Origin: Bacteroidota bacterium
GTDB taxonomy: Bacteria; Bacteroidota; Bacteroidia; Flavobacteriales; Weeksellaceae
Assembly: GCA_023394415.1 (NCBI GenBank)
Contig: JAEXAR010000033.1
Coordinates: forward strand, 57,125 to 121,124
Direction: 5' to 3'
DNA: 64,000 nt
A program made the translations under genes and the position numbers. Of this stretch, positions 1 through 8,381 are shown piece by piece. The notes below the pieces were generated by a model. The model made no database searches. It was not told the DNA's origin and saw nothing but the letters and a program-made list of their open reading frames with translations. Each line of letters starts with the position of its first letter. The stretch's first letter is position 1.

Positions 1-54
1 TTTAGAAAAGATTTCACGCAAAGGTGCAATGATTATATTCTTTGACTTTATTTT

Positions 55-159
55 TTAATTACTGATTATTGCATTTTTAAAATTCACAAAGTTATCTTCA
101 AGTTTCTTTTCAAAAGAAAAAATTAAGAATAGTGATATTAAAAGTAAAAGATTCTTCAT
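55..159 (-). other. Possible 34-aa secreted peptide or gene remnant
   Basis: An ATG at 159 opens a 34-codon frame ending in TAA. The product starts MKNLLLLISLFLIF and looks like a bare signal peptide followed by about 18 residues. It may be the 5' remnant of a lost exported protein or a chance frame. The rest of 1-250 holds only a low-complexity stretch around 178-225 that resembles an intergenic repeat. I do not recognise a family. Confidence 0.25.
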
Positions 160-250
160 TTCGCTACTGAACTTCGTTCGTAAAACTTCGTTTTATATTC
201 AGAATGACAAATCGCAAAAAAAATCCAGCATCAATCTTCCTCCTTTCTCC

Positions 251-1816
251 TTACAAATCGAATTTAATTCCCTGTGCTAAAGGCAATTGTGTACTGTAAT
301 TAATAGTATTGGTTTGTCTTCTCATATAATATTTCCAAACATCAGAACCGGATTCTCTTCCGCCTCCGGTTTCTTTTTCGCCACCAAAAGCACCGCCAAT
401 TTCAGCTCCGGAAGTTCCGATATTCACGTTAGCAATTCCACAATCAGAACCGGCGTGAGAAAGGAATAATTCTGCTTCACGAAGATTTTGAGTCATAATT
501 GCAGAACTTAAACCTTGTGGAACATCATTTTGCATTGCAATGGCATCATCCAAATTTTTATATTTCATTAAATAAAGAATAGGTGCAAAGGTTTCGTGCT
601 GTACAATTTCGTAGGAATTTTCTACTTCTGCAATACACGGTTTCACATAGCAACCTGATGAGTAGTTTTTACCTTTCAAAACTTCGCCTTCTACCACAAA
701 TGTTCCGCCTTCTTTTTTGCATTTTGCAATGGCAGATTCATATTGTTTTACAGCATCAACGTCGATTAAAGGCCCAACATGATTTTTCTCGTCTAAAGGA
801 TTTCCGATTTTCAATTGTCCATATGCCTTTACCAAACGGTTTTTCACTTCATCATAAACACTTTCGTGGATTATTAATCTTCGGGTTGACGTACATCTTT
901 GTCCAGCTGTTCCTACCGCTCCGAAAACTGCTCCGATGATAGACATATCCAAATCCGCATGTTCAGTAATAATAATGGCATTATTACCACCCAATTCAAG
1001 AATTGATTTTCCGAAACGTTCTGCAACTTTGGATCCGACCATTCTTCCCACTCTTGTGGAACCTGTGAAGGATACGAGAGAAACATTTTTATCCTCTACC
1101 AATTTTTGCCCTACAGTGTGATCCCCAACTATCATCCCCGAAATACCTTCAGGCAAATTATTTTCTTTTAAAACTTCTGCGATAATATTTTGACATGCAA
1201 TAGCGCAAAGTCCTACTTTTTCAGACGGCTTCCAAACGGTTACGTTTCCACAAATCCAAGCTAAAGCTGTATTCCAGCTCCAAACAGCTACCGGAAAATT
1301 GAAGGCAGAGATAATCCCCACAATTCCTAGCGGATGATACTGCTCGTACATACGGTGCAAAGGTCTTTCGGAATGCATGGTAAAACCCTGCAACTGACGC
1401 GAAAGTCCTACTGCAAAATCACAGATATCAATCATTTCCTGCACTTCGCCAAGACCTTCCTGAAGCGATTTTCCCATTTCATAAGACACCAATTTTCCTA
1501 GATCGCCTTTTTTCTCGCGCAGTTTATTTCCGAACTGCCTTACCAATTCACCACGTTTTGGTGCAGGCATTAACCGAAATTCCAAAAAAGCTTTTTTAGC
1601 CGATGCTATCACTTTTTCGTAATCTTTTTCGTTACCGGATTTTATTTTAGCAATCAGTTTTCCGTCTGTTGGTGAATAACTTTCAACCATATCACCACTG
1701 CCAAAGTATTTTCCACCGCTGGAAACACCTTTATTTTCAGATTTAATTCCTAAATTTTTGAGAGATTTTTCAATGCCAAAATCTTTTTCTTTTTTAGCCA
1801 TATTTTGCAGTTTCAT
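251..1816 (-). CDS. amaB: Aldehyde dehydrogenase, family 7 (aminoadipate-semialdehyde dehydrogenase type)
   Basis: A 521-aa NAD(P)-dependent aldehyde dehydrogenase of the ALDH7 (antiquitin) type. It probably oxidises L-2-aminoadipate 6-semialdehyde in lysine breakdown. The oxyanion Asn lies in SAFNFPV (about 171-176), the cofactor loop is FTGSTRVG (about 250-257), the general base Glu is in ELGGNN (about 274) and the catalytic Cys is in GQRCTS (about 308). The length is normal for the family. A second ATG at 1801 (MAKKEKDFG) could be the true start. No lysine-pathway gene lies next to it, so the substrate is inferred from the family only. Confidence 0.88.
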   Translation of the reverse strand: MKLQNMAKKEKDFGIEKSLKNLGIKSENKGVSSGGKYFGSGDMVESYSPTDGKLIAKIKSGNEKDYEKVIASAKKAFLEFRLMPAPKRGELVRQFGNKLREKKGDLGKLVSYEMGKSLQEGLGEVQEMIDICDFAVGLSRQLQGFTMHSERPLHRMYEQYHPLGIVGIISAFNFPVAVWSWNTALAWICGNVTVWKPSEKVGLCAIACQNIIAEVLKENNLPEGISGMIVGDHTVGQKLVEDKNVSLVSFTGSTRVGRMVGSKVAERFGKSILELGGNNAIIITEHADLDMSIIGAVFGAVGTAGQRCTSTRRLIIHESVYDEVKNRLVKAYGQLKIGNPLDEKNHVGPLIDVDAVKQYESAIAKCKKEGGTFVVEGEVLKGKNYSSGCYVKPCIAEVENSYEIVQHETFAPILYLMKYKNLDDAIAMQNDVPQGLSSAIMTQNLREAELFLSHAGSDCGIANVNIGTSGAEIGGAFGGEKETGGGRESGSDVWKYYMRRQTNTINYSTQLPLAQGIKFDL

Positions 1817-2038
1817 AAGTTCTTAAAAGTAAAAATTTTTAAGCAGACGGCAAAACTTTAAGTAGAATTTAAAATATTTTTAACCCAATTATGAATATCA
1901 ATTAAATAAATTAACCTTTACGCTCTTTTTTTGATGTTTTTTTTAAAAAAATAAATATTAGAATGATTTTCGAAAAAATTAAAAAACAAAAACATCTAAT
2001 TGGATTAACTTGAAAGCGTTAGTTTAAAGCAAAAGCTC

Positions 2039-2046
2039 TAAATTTG
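2039..2046 (+). promoter_or_regulatory. Bacteroidota -7 box before the 54-aa membrane protein gene
   Basis: TAAATTTG fits the TAnnTTTG consensus 14 nt before the ATG at 2061. No well-spaced -33 TTG is visible, so this is tentative. Confidence 0.4.
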
Positions 2047-2060
2047 AAAAAAAAATTGAA

Positions 2061-2225
2061 ATGAATACTTCTCCGGAAGCCAATCCCGAACATAACTCCA
2101 AATTCAAAAAATGGTTCAAACGTGTTGGTGTTGGCGGTTTGATATTTTTTACCGTAAAAGGTTTGGTTTGGTTGGTGATTTTCTATTTTGGAGCAGATGC
2201 TCTGGAAGGTTGTATTTCCAAGTAA
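2061..2225 (+). CDS. Small single-pass membrane protein (54 aa)
   Basis: An ATG at 2061 opens 54 codons ending in TAA. The product has a polar, basic N-terminus (NSKFKKWFKR, about 13-22) followed by one hydrophobic segment (about 24-44), as expected for a small inner-membrane protein with a cytoplasmic N-terminus. A GAAAAAAAAATTGAA stretch precedes the ATG. I recall similar short proteins in Chryseobacterium, but no function is known to me. The longer frame on the other strand (2019-2240) is its shadow. Confidence 0.7.
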   Translation: MNTSPEANPEHNSKFKKWFKRVGVGGLIFFTVKGLVWLVIFYFGADALEGCISK

Positions 2226-2301
2226 TATGCTCTTTAACAAGTTAAAATAGGCTTCTCGATACTCTCATTGAATTCGCTACTCGAAGTGACATGAATCAAT
2301 T

Positions 2302-2826
2302 TTATTTTAACCAATTGTCTTTACTAATCCAGTATTCTACATTGTTTCGGTTGGGTTCGCCGTGATAAGCCACTACTATTTCACCTTTCAGCTCTGCGCC
2401 TAATCTTTCCATTGCCTTACGTGAACGCCAATTTTCGGCGCCAACGTGAAATTTTACCAAATCGACATATTGAAAAATATAATCGAGCATAAGTTTTTTA
2501 ACTTTCGGATTGAGTTTTGAACCCCAGAATTGTCGCGCATAAAAAGTGTAGCCAATAAAAATGGAACTTTCATCTTCGTCATAACTGTAATAGCGTGAAC
2601 TTCCGGCAAGTTCTCCACTCTCTTTATCCATAATTAGGAAAGCACCACCACTTGCCATGGCACCTTCAAAGAAATTACGGAACACTTCTCTTTCATAACG
2701 GTTTTTATTGGGATGCATTTCCCAAACCAAAGGATCCGAAGCTACTTTATAAAGCCTCTCAAAATCAGACTCTTGAAGAGGTTGAAGGACAACATTTTCA
2801 TTTTCTAAAGTAAGTTGAATATTCAT
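2302..2826 (-). CDS. GNAT family N-acetyltransferase (RimJ/RimL-like)
   Basis: A 174-aa acetyl-CoA-dependent N-acetyltransferase. It begins MNIQLTLENENVVLQPL, the usual start of the RimJ/RimL branch. The GYTFYARQFWGSKLNPKVKKLM stretch spans the acetyl-CoA loop, and ENWRSRKAMERLGAE is the conserved motif-B helix. I chose the ATG at 2826. Extending to 2880 would translate an intergenic repeat (INRQQITDNQ) that is foreign to the family. The substrate cannot be told from sequence. Confidence 0.85.
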   Translation of the reverse strand: MNIQLTLENENVVLQPLQESDFERLYKVASDPLVWEMHPNKNRYEREVFRNFFEGAMASGGAFLIMDKESGELAGSSRYYSYDEDESSIFIGYTFYARQFWGSKLNPKVKKLMLDYIFQYVDLVKFHVGAENWRSRKAMERLGAELKGEIVVAYHGEPNRNNVEYWISKDNWLK

Positions 2827-2858
2827 TTGGTTGTCGGTTATTTGTTGTCGGTTGATAG
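2827..2858. repeat. Degenerate GGTTGTCGGTT repeat
   Basis: Two imperfect copies of TTGTTGTCGGTT lie just upstream of the acetyltransferase gene. The same unit is tandemly repeated inside hemN (50889-50921). The 2940-3000 stretch carries further degenerate ACTGATAACCAATAA-like units, and nothing else is seen in the gap to ada. Confidence 0.6.
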
Positions 2859-3001
2859 TTTTTCCTTTTGTGAAAATCAAAGATAATAAAGTTTAAAGTG
2901 AAAATTTGGAAATTGAAATGTCGATTTTAACATCATAATATAAACTAACAAACCCAAAGCTAATAACTGATAACCAATAAACAATAATCTGTAGCTATCA
3001 A

Positions 3002-4045
3002 CTAAAACAAAATCGCCTTTTCCAGCTCCAACAATTTCTGTTTGCGCCAAATACCTCCGCCATAACCGGTGAGTTTGCCATCGCTTCCGATTACTCTGTG
3101 ACAAGGAATGATGATGGAAATTTTATTCAAACCATTAGCATTCGCAACAGCACGCACTGCTTTTGGATTTCCCAAAACATTAGCTTGCTCCTGATAACTT
3201 CTCGTACTTCCGTAAGGGATTTTCCGCAGAACTTCCCATACATTTTTCTGAAACTCCGTACCTACAGGTGAAAGCGGAACGGTAAAATCTTTTAACTGAC
3301 CTTCAAAATACTCTGAAAGTTCTAGTTCCAAAGTTTTAAAATGTGGATTTTCTCCCTGAATGATGTTGGCGTTGAAATGCTTTGAAATTTCCTTCAGTTC
3401 AGTTGGAAGAGCTTTCCTGTCGCTAAATTCAAGCATACAAATGCCGTTTTCATCAGCGCAGGCAATCATTGTTCCCAGAGGTGTCTCAATGCGTTTTAAA
3501 TCTATAACTTTTTCATGTTTTGAATGCCTTGGGGAAACACCAAAAATATTCTTAAAACTTTCATTAAAACCGCTTAAACTCTCATAACCAGATTCGAAAG
3601 CGGCATCCGTTACATTTTCTCCGGAATTGAGTTTTTTAAAAGCCGAATTAAGTTTGAACATCCTTTGAAAGGCATGAAAAGTAATGCCATGATGCTTCAG
3701 AAACCAACGACGAACGGTTGCAGGTTCCAAACCTCTCTTTACCAAATCATAATCTTTAAATTTCAAAGCGGGATTTTCGGACAATTCATTCAACAATTTT
3801 TGAATTTGTAATGGCGTTTTATCCGGATTTTCCAAAGGTTTACAAACTTTACAAGGACGATAGCCTTTAAGAATGGCATCTTTGGTATTGCTAAAAAACT
3901 CTACATTTTCAAATTTTGGTTTTCTTGCCGTACAGGTTGGTCTACAAAAAATTCCGGTGGTTTTAACGCCCATCCAAAAAACGCCTTCAAAATCGTGGTT
4001 TTTGTCGCAGGAAGCTTGATACATTATTTGGGGAGAAAGATTCAT
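3002..4045 (-). CDS. ada: Ada: O6-methylguanine-DNA methyltransferase and transcriptional activator
   Basis: A bifunctional suicide alkyl acceptor that repairs O6-methylguanine and methyl-phosphotriesters and activates the adaptive response. The N-terminal zinc domain has the four Cys (GIFCRPTC and RPCKVC), the first being the phosphotriester acceptor. An AraC-type HTH follows (about 85-180), then the methyltransferase domain with active-site IPCHRV near residue 319 counted from the longer start. All key residues are present, so it should be functional. The start at 4045 (MNLSPQIMYQAS) is preferred; 4057 adds four residues. It is divergent from the DCC gene. Confidence 0.93.
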   Translation of the reverse strand: MNLSPQIMYQASCDKNHDFEGVFWMGVKTTGIFCRPTCTARKPKFENVEFFSNTKDAILKGYRPCKVCKPLENPDKTPLQIQKLLNELSENPALKFKDYDLVKRGLEPATVRRWFLKHHGITFHAFQRMFKLNSAFKKLNSGENVTDAAFESGYESLSGFNESFKNIFGVSPRHSKHEKVIDLKRIETPLGTMIACADENGICMLEFSDRKALPTELKEISKHFNANIIQGENPHFKTLELELSEYFEGQLKDFTVPLSPVGTEFQKNVWEVLRKIPYGSTRSYQEQANVLGNPKAVRAVANANGLNKISIIIPCHRVIGSDGKLTGYGGGIWRKQKLLELEKAILF

Positions 4046-4169
4046 TTTAATAAGCAATGGATAATGTGTAATGCAAATTTAACTTATAAATTATTTTAGT
4101 AACAACCGAAAAATGAACAAGCATTTTATTCAAAACATTTATATTTGTTGTTGAAACACCTGTAAAATT

Positions 4170-4559
4170 TTGAAAATAATTTTATTTGATGGGATTTGCA
4201 ATTTATGTAATGCTTCCGTAGATTTCATAATCAGAAATGATAAAAATGATGTGTTCAAATTCGCCTCTCAACAAAGCGAAATTGGACAAAAATTATTGAG
4301 AAAACACCAACTGGAACATCACGAGCTTGGAACGATTGTATTGGTGGATGATGATAAAATTTATCTGAAATCTGAAGCCATTTTTAGAATTTCATCTAAT
4401 TTGAAAGGATTACCAAAACTCTTAATGATATTTGGAATTTTACCAAAATCGTTCACCGATTTTGTTTACGAATGGATTGCAAAAAACCGCTACCACTGGT
4501 TTGGTAAAAAAGAAACCTGTCGTTTGCCAACACCGGAAGAAAGGGCTAAATTTCTATAA
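4170..4559 (+). CDS. Thiol-disulfide oxidoreductase DCC family protein (DUF393)
   Basis: A 129-aa protein with the family signature DGxCxxC at the extreme N-terminus (LFDGICNLCNASVDFII), a thioredoxin-like CxxC. DCC proteins are predicted redox proteins without an agreed substrate. The start is a TTG at 4170; no in-frame ATG precedes the DGICNLC motif, so a non-ATG start is required. Its stop codon abuts the terminator of the opposing DUF2911 gene. Confidence 0.85.
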   Translation: MKIILFDGICNLCNASVDFIIRNDKNDVFKFASQQSEIGQKLLRKHQLEHHELGTIVLVDDDKIYLKSEAIFRISSNLKGLPKLLMIFGILPKSFTDFVYEWIAKNRYHWFGKKETCRLPTPEERAKFL

Positions 4560-4580
4560 AAAAAGCGAACCGAAGTTCGC
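4558..4580 (-). terminator. Rho-independent terminator of the DUF2911 gene
   Basis: On the minus strand a GCGAAC/GTTCGC stem closes a TTCG tetraloop and is followed by seven T. It lies just past the stop of the DUF2911 gene. Confidence 0.85.
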
Positions 4581-4587
4581 ATAATCA

Positions 4588-5184
4588 TTATTTTTTTGCT
4601 GCAGCATCACGCTCCAATTGTCTAATTTCTTTTAGTTTTTCAACAATTTTTGAAACATTTTCAGGGTTTCCGGTCTTCATTGGCACTACAGCTTTTACAT
4701 TGTCCCATTTGAAAACCAAATCAATGGCTTGATCATCTACAGGCTGCAAAGAGATTTCAAAAAACTCCTGTCTGTCAGAAACTTTCTGTACCGGAACCAC
4801 AACAGAATACAAATCTTTAGTCGCATCATACGCTGTACCCCAACTTGAAGAATCGCTGTTCAGGATTATTTTCCAATCCTTTTCGGTTGGCAAAATGTAC
4901 AAACCATATTTTCCGGCAGGAACGATAACGCCACCAAAGTTTATGCTCTGTCTGAATTCAATTTTTGAAGAAGAATTAGCACCAGCTCTCCAAACTTTTC
5001 CGTAAGGAACTAGCTCGCCGAAAATTTTTCTGCCTTTCACACCAGGTCTACCATAATCAACCGATATTTTAGACATTGAAAACTGTTGTTCAACCGTTGC
5101 TCTAGGACTTGCGGCAGGAAGCGTCCATTGTGAATAAGCAAAAACAGAGGCAGATAAAAGTGCAGTAAGAAGTATTTTTTTCAT
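4588..5184 (-). CDS. DUF2911 domain-containing exported protein
   Basis: A 198-aa protein with a Sec signal peptide (MKKILLTALLSASVFAYSQ). The DUF2911 core follows (SPRATVEQQFSMSKISVDYGRP, KVWRAGANSSSKIEF, AGKYGLYILP). This family is common in Bacteroidota periplasm or outer envelope and has no known biochemical role. The ATG at 5184 is chosen because it gives a clean signal peptide. Upstream lies a terminator (5242-5275) that I assign to the ancestral carB transcript. Confidence 0.88.
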   Translation of the reverse strand: MKKILLTALLSASVFAYSQWTLPAASPRATVEQQFSMSKISVDYGRPGVKGRKIFGELVPYGKVWRAGANSSSKIEFRQSINFGGVIVPAGKYGLYILPTEKDWKIILNSDSSSWGTAYDATKDLYSVVVPVQKVSDRQEFFEISLQPVDDQAIDLVFKWDNVKAVVPMKTGNPENVSKIVEKLKEIRQLERDAAAKK

Positions 5185-5241
5185 ATAATTTCGATTTGGG
5201 TTAAAGATACAATTATCTATTTTATTTTTTTGTGTGAAATT

Positions 5242-5275
5242 AAAAAAACCTAACAGATTTTGAAAACCGGTTAGG
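5242..5275 (-). terminator. Terminator downstream of the carB 3' remnant
   Basis: CCTAAC and GTTAGG form a stem with seven T following on the minus strand. It sits about 50 nt past the stop codon of the duplicated carB end (5328-5434), so it is probably the original carBA terminator, now separated from carB by the island. Confidence 0.75.
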
Positions 5276-5327
5276 CTTGATAATCGTTTTAATAACATAT
5301 TTCTGAAAATGGACTTAGGGCTAATTA

Positions 5328-5434
5328 TTACATCGCCTGCATTTTAAAACTCATACTTTCCACCACTTTCAAAATGGCTTCTACTGTATCCATTGAGGTT
5401 AAACACGGAACACCATTTTCTACAGACATTCTGC
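5328..5434 (-). pseudogene. Duplicated 3' end of carB (34 codons plus stop)
   Basis: These 107 bp match carB 9191-9297 with two differences, at 5382 (T versus C) and 5412 (A versus C). Both are synonymous, so the encoded C-terminus (MSVENGVPCLTSMDTVEAIL to MQAM) is identical to CarB. Beyond 5434 the match decays over about 20 bp. The fragment has no start and no upstream carB body. It marks the far boundary of the accessory island. Confidence 0.93.
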
Positions 5435-5460
5435 ATATCAGGAAGACCTCATTCGTGCTT

Positions 5461-5494
5461 TTTGTTTAATTGTGAAAATTTGTTGCTATTTTTG
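5461..5494 (+). promoter_or_regulatory. Promoter for the WYL regulator gene
   Basis: TTTG at 5461 and TATTTTTG at 5487-5494 match the Bacteroidota -33/-7 pattern with a 22-nt spacer. The ATG of the regulator is 15 nt downstream, so the island has its own promoter on this strand. Confidence 0.5.
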
Positions 5495-5508
5495 AGCAAA
5501 ACAAGAAA

Positions 5509-6435
5509 ATGTCCATCACCGTTTTTCAAAGGCAAATTTTCATTTTATCATTTATTCAGGAACAAAACAGGAAAAATATTTTGCCGACGAGGAAAAAAAT
5601 AATCGAAAAAGTTGCCGAGAAATTTGATTCAGAGATTTCCGCAAACACGTTGGACAGAGATATTGATTTTATTAAAAATGAAATCGGCGCAGACTTGAAA
5701 TTCATACGTGCTAAAGGTTACAGAATTGAAAATCTCTCTGAACTTGACAATTCTTTCATCAATGATTTTTCGAGGAGTATGGCGCTGATTTTAAGTCAGA
5801 ATACCGGCGCAGTTCTGCCGGAAACCGTGATTTATGAAAATCGGAATTTTGCAAAGACAGATTTTTTTCAGGAAATTCTGAAAGCGTGCGAAAACCATTT
5901 TGAATGCACGATTCAGTATTTTAATTATGAAAATCAGCGCCAGAAAGCATACGAAATTCAGCCATACAAACTGAAACTGAAAGATTTTCGTTGGTATATT
6001 TTGGCAAAGGATAAATCTGATGCTGAAACTGAATTCAAGATTTTTGCGTTGGACAGAATTCTTAATTTTGAATCTTCGAAAAATCATTTTGCCCCAGAAA
6101 ATATCGACTTCGAAAAACCGTTCGAAAACGCTTACGGAATGTTTACCAAATATCAGGACAAAAACGGGAATTATTCTTTGGACGTACCTCAGAAAATCAT
6201 TCTTGAAATGGATATGCGTGATGGAAATTACATTAAATCAAACCCGATTCATTATTCCCAAAAAATTGTAAAAGAAACGGAAGATGGAATTCAGTTTGAA
6301 CTGTTTGTAATGCCGACTTTAGATTTGATAAAAGAACTGCTTTCCCGAAGTTGGTCCATCAAAATCATCGAACCCGAATCTTTGAGAAAGCAGTTTTTGG
6401 AGTATTGGAAAAACGCTGTGAAACGCAATTCCTGA
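5509..6435 (+). CDS. WYL-domain transcriptional regulator
   Basis: A 308-aa regulator. A winged HTH spans about 8-75 (RKKIIEKVAEKFDSEISANTLDRD), the WYL domain about 120-190 with the ligand-pocket motif PYKLKLKDFRWYILAKD, and a C-terminal WCX extension about 225-302. WYL regulators such as BrxR and CapW bind nucleic acid or nucleotide ligands and commonly control phage-defence loci. It is the only rightward gene of the carB island and converges on the AlbA_2 gene with no intervening base: its TGA ends at 6435 and the opposing stop begins at 6436. Its targets are unknown; the convergent pair is the obvious candidate. Confidence 0.9.
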   Translation: MSITVFQRQIFILSFIQEQNRKNILPTRKKIIEKVAEKFDSEISANTLDRDIDFIKNEIGADLKFIRAKGYRIENLSELDNSFINDFSRSMALILSQNTGAVLPETVIYENRNFAKTDFFQEILKACENHFECTIQYFNYENQRQKAYEIQPYKLKLKDFRWYILAKDKSDAETEFKIFALDRILNFESSKNHFAPENIDFEKPFENAYGMFTKYQDKNGNYSLDVPQKIILEMDMRDGNYIKSNPIHYSQKIVKETEDGIQFELFVMPTLDLIKELLSRSWSIKIIEPESLRKQFLEYWKNAVKRNS

Positions 6436-7344
6436 TTATTCGGTACGGTCAAAATCCAGAACGTTTCCGCCAACATTTCGGTAATAAAATTCCATACTTT
6501 CCTTCTGAATTAGAAAAGCCGGATTTGCTGATCTTGTTACCTTGAAATAATAGAATCTTACTCCGTTGATTTGCTTCAGGTCGAATTCAATCAGTTTCTC
6601 AAAACCTCGAAACATCGTAAAAACCGTACTTTCAAATATTTCCTGGAAGGTATCAAAATCTTCGTTCGGCAAGAATCCTGTTGAAGAAAGACTTTCGTCA
6701 ATTCCCGCCACAATTTCGCCGCCGTCTGTATTCAGAAATGCACAGATACTTTCAAAAATATTCCCAATTTCATTGGTTTTCCTTACGATTTCCATGCTTG
6801 TTTTTTGGTTCGATGCAATTCTTTCAGCAAGTTGGTTCATCCGTTCTTTGCGATAAATCCCCAATTTACTTTTATAAAGAAAATCAAGTTCAGCAAGTTG
6901 TTTTTCCGTTTTCTGCCCCATCAAATTCCACGTCTTTTGTTCTAATTTTCTGGCATATGAGTTTTTTACTATGTGTTGGCTACTTCTTTCAGCAAAAATT
7001 TCAAGCAAAAATTCTTTTCCACTTTTAAACGTGGTATTATTATACTTAAAATCTTCGTTTAATCTTATAAAAATCGAAACTCCATCATCGTATAATTCAG
7101 GATTCTTGTACACAATTACTTCTTTGGAATAACTGTCTTTCTTTACCAAAGAAATCTGTTTTTCGTCCGTCAACATTTCAATGGCTGCATCGTAATAACG
7201 TTTCGCTTTACTTTTCGCCACTCGCGGATCTTCATCGTTAAAAACTTCTTTGTGCAAGTAACGCAAACCCTCACTGTTGTGCATATATTGTGTTGCAACT
7301 ACGTAACTGATCAAAGGTAATTTTGGCTTCATAATTTCATACAA
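6436..7344 (-). CDS. AlbA_2/Schlafen-type putative DNA-binding protein with novel N-terminus
   Basis: A 302-aa protein. The C-terminal 110 residues fit the AlbA_2 (Schlafen-like) fold: AFLNTDGGEIVAGID at about 202-216, then FYYFKVTRSANPAFL and EFYYRNVGG at about 286-294. The first 170 residues, from LPLISYVVATQYMHN, contain no domain I know. Proteins with AlbA_2 domains bind nucleic acids and recur in bacterial defence loci. The start overlaps the stop of the upstream acidic protein by 8 bp, which suggests translational coupling. An alternative start is the ATG at 7332. Confidence 0.72.
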   Translation of the reverse strand: MYEIMKPKLPLISYVVATQYMHNSEGLRYLHKEVFNDEDPRVAKSKAKRYYDAAIEMLTDEKQISLVKKDSYSKEVIVYKNPELYDDGVSIFIRLNEDFKYNNTTFKSGKEFLLEIFAERSSQHIVKNSYARKLEQKTWNLMGQKTEKQLAELDFLYKSKLGIYRKERMNQLAERIASNQKTSMEIVRKTNEIGNIFESICAFLNTDGGEIVAGIDESLSSTGFLPNEDFDTFQEIFESTVFTMFRGFEKLIEFDLKQINGVRFYYFKVTRSANPAFLIQKESMEFYYRNVGGNVLDFDRTE

Positions 7345-7552
7345 ATTTTAGGATTTCAAGCATTTCGGTGAATTCGGATTCGGTAAATTCTTCGGTAATT
7401 TCATTGCCATCGTAATCAGTATAGCTTATTAAAAAAGTATCTTCACCCCGAGCTTCGGTAAATTCAATATTTTCGATTCTCACCACTCTGAATTTGTCTT
7501 TAGCAAAGTCTTTGATGTCCTGCTCTGTAATTTTTGTCATTGGATTTTCCAT
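7337..7552 (-). CDS. Small acidic protein of unknown function
   Basis: A 71-aa protein (MENPMTKITEQDIKDF onward) rich in Glu and Asp and without Cys, signal peptide or membrane segment. It is translationally coupled to the AlbA_2 protein (8-bp overlap). Its size, charge and coupling would suit a partner or antitoxin-like role, but that is inference from context only. The ATG at 7540 is an alternative start. Confidence 0.65.
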   Translation of the reverse strand: MENPMTKITEQDIKDFAKDKFRVVRIENIEFTEARGEDTFLISYTDYDGNEITEEFTESEFTEMLEILKFV

Positions 7553-7577
7553 TTCTGTTAGAATTTATTTGACAAAG

Positions 7578-7600
7578 AAAAAATGCTTCACCTGCATTTT
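7578..7600 (-). terminator. Terminator after the phosphoesterase gene
   Basis: AAAATGC and GCATTTT form a short stem with a 7-nt loop, followed by a T run on the minus strand. The stem is short, so the call is moderate. Confidence 0.5.
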
Positions 7601-7613
7601 GTGGGGTTGAGAA
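7595..7613. repeat. Direct repeat next to the phosphoesterase gene, left copy
   Basis: CATTTTGTGGGGTTGAGAAA-type sequence lies one base past the phosphoesterase stop. A near-identical copy at 8367-8386 lies just upstream of the gene, where it forms half of a terminator hairpin. Confidence 0.75.
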
Positions 7614-7614
7614 A

Positions 7615-8340
7615 TTATATCACTAAAAAACCGGAACCGCTGTTGAATGTATCGGTAAACCAGACATTTTTGATTTTGGTGATTTTCTTCTGTTGCGTGT
7701 GACCGACCACCTGCGAAACCGGCAAAATATTCTGCAGCAAACTGTATGGCCGAATCCAGCAAGGTCCCTGAAAAGCGCTGTCGCCGGAACCGTCGTCATC
7801 GTCATCTTCCTGATATTCAAATTCCTGCGGAAAATGATAAAAAAGTAAATTGATGGAATTTGCTACAAAATCAGCATTAAAATCTTTGATTTCCAGATTT
7901 CTTATAATTGAATCGTCGGAAGTGTTGCCAATTTTTGACTGAAGCCATTTCATTGAAATTCCGGCGTGGGAAAACAGCATTTCCGAAACGTCGTCGTAAT
8001 AACATATTTTCAGGATTGTCTCATCAAAAAGTGGTTGCAGAATTCTTTCAATTTTTTCAGAATGTTCAAACTGATACCCGCTGCTCTTGCTGAAGATGCC
8101 GTGCAAATAATGAAGATCATGATTTCCGCAAAGCATTTCTACTTTGTTGGCATTTTCATTTCTGAAACGCAAAATTTCAAGAAAATTTCTGATTTCATCA
8201 GCAATTCCGATATTGAAATTTCGGCTGTCAAAATAATCGCCAAGGAAAATAATTTTTCGGTAGTTTTTTTCTGATACTAATTCTTTCCAAAAAGAATTCC
8301 CGTGCAGATCGGGAATGACGAGTAATTTTTGAGTTTGCAT
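7615..8340 (-). CDS. Calcineurin-like metallophosphoesterase
   Basis: A 241-aa dinuclear metal phosphoesterase. All five motifs are visible: PDLHG (D11, H13), GDYFD (D35, D38), GNHD (N73, H74), SHAG and GHT. This is the PP2A/ApaH-like arrangement, so it may act on a phosphoprotein, nucleotide or nucleic-acid phosphate. An acidic DDDDDGSGD stretch (about 178-187) is unusual. I start at the ATG at 8340 (MQTQKLLVIPDLHG), not 8361, because the metal motif then falls close to the N-terminus as is normal. It is separated from the HNH gene by a terminator and flanked by direct repeats. Confidence 0.82.
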   Translation of the reverse strand: MQTQKLLVIPDLHGNSFWKELVSEKNYRKIIFLGDYFDSRNFNIGIADEIRNFLEILRFRNENANKVEMLCGNHDLHYLHGIFSKSSGYQFEHSEKIERILQPLFDETILKICYYDDVSEMLFSHAGISMKWLQSKIGNTSDDSIIRNLEIKDFNADFVANSINLLFYHFPQEFEYQEDDDDDGSGDSAFQGPCWIRPYSLLQNILPVSQVVGHTQQKKITKIKNVWFTDTFNSGSGFLVI

Positions 8341-8345
8341 TTGGC

Positions 8346-8381
8346 AAAAATAAAACCCCACAACTACATTTTGTGGGGTTT
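8346..8381 (-). terminator. Terminator of the HNH-type gene
   Basis: AAACCCCACAA and TTGTGGGGTTT form an 11-bp stem with a 7-nt loop, followed on the minus strand by a T-rich tract. It ends the transcript that carries carA, carB and the HNH-type gene. Confidence 0.8.

Noticed and set aside
2019..2240. 73-aa minus-strand frame
   Set aside because: It is opposite the 54-aa plus-strand protein, which has a better start, composition and a typical membrane segment.
5328..5434. The duplicated carB end as an assembly error
   Set aside because: The two copies differ at two positions and then diverge on both sides, with a plausible terminator beyond the far copy.
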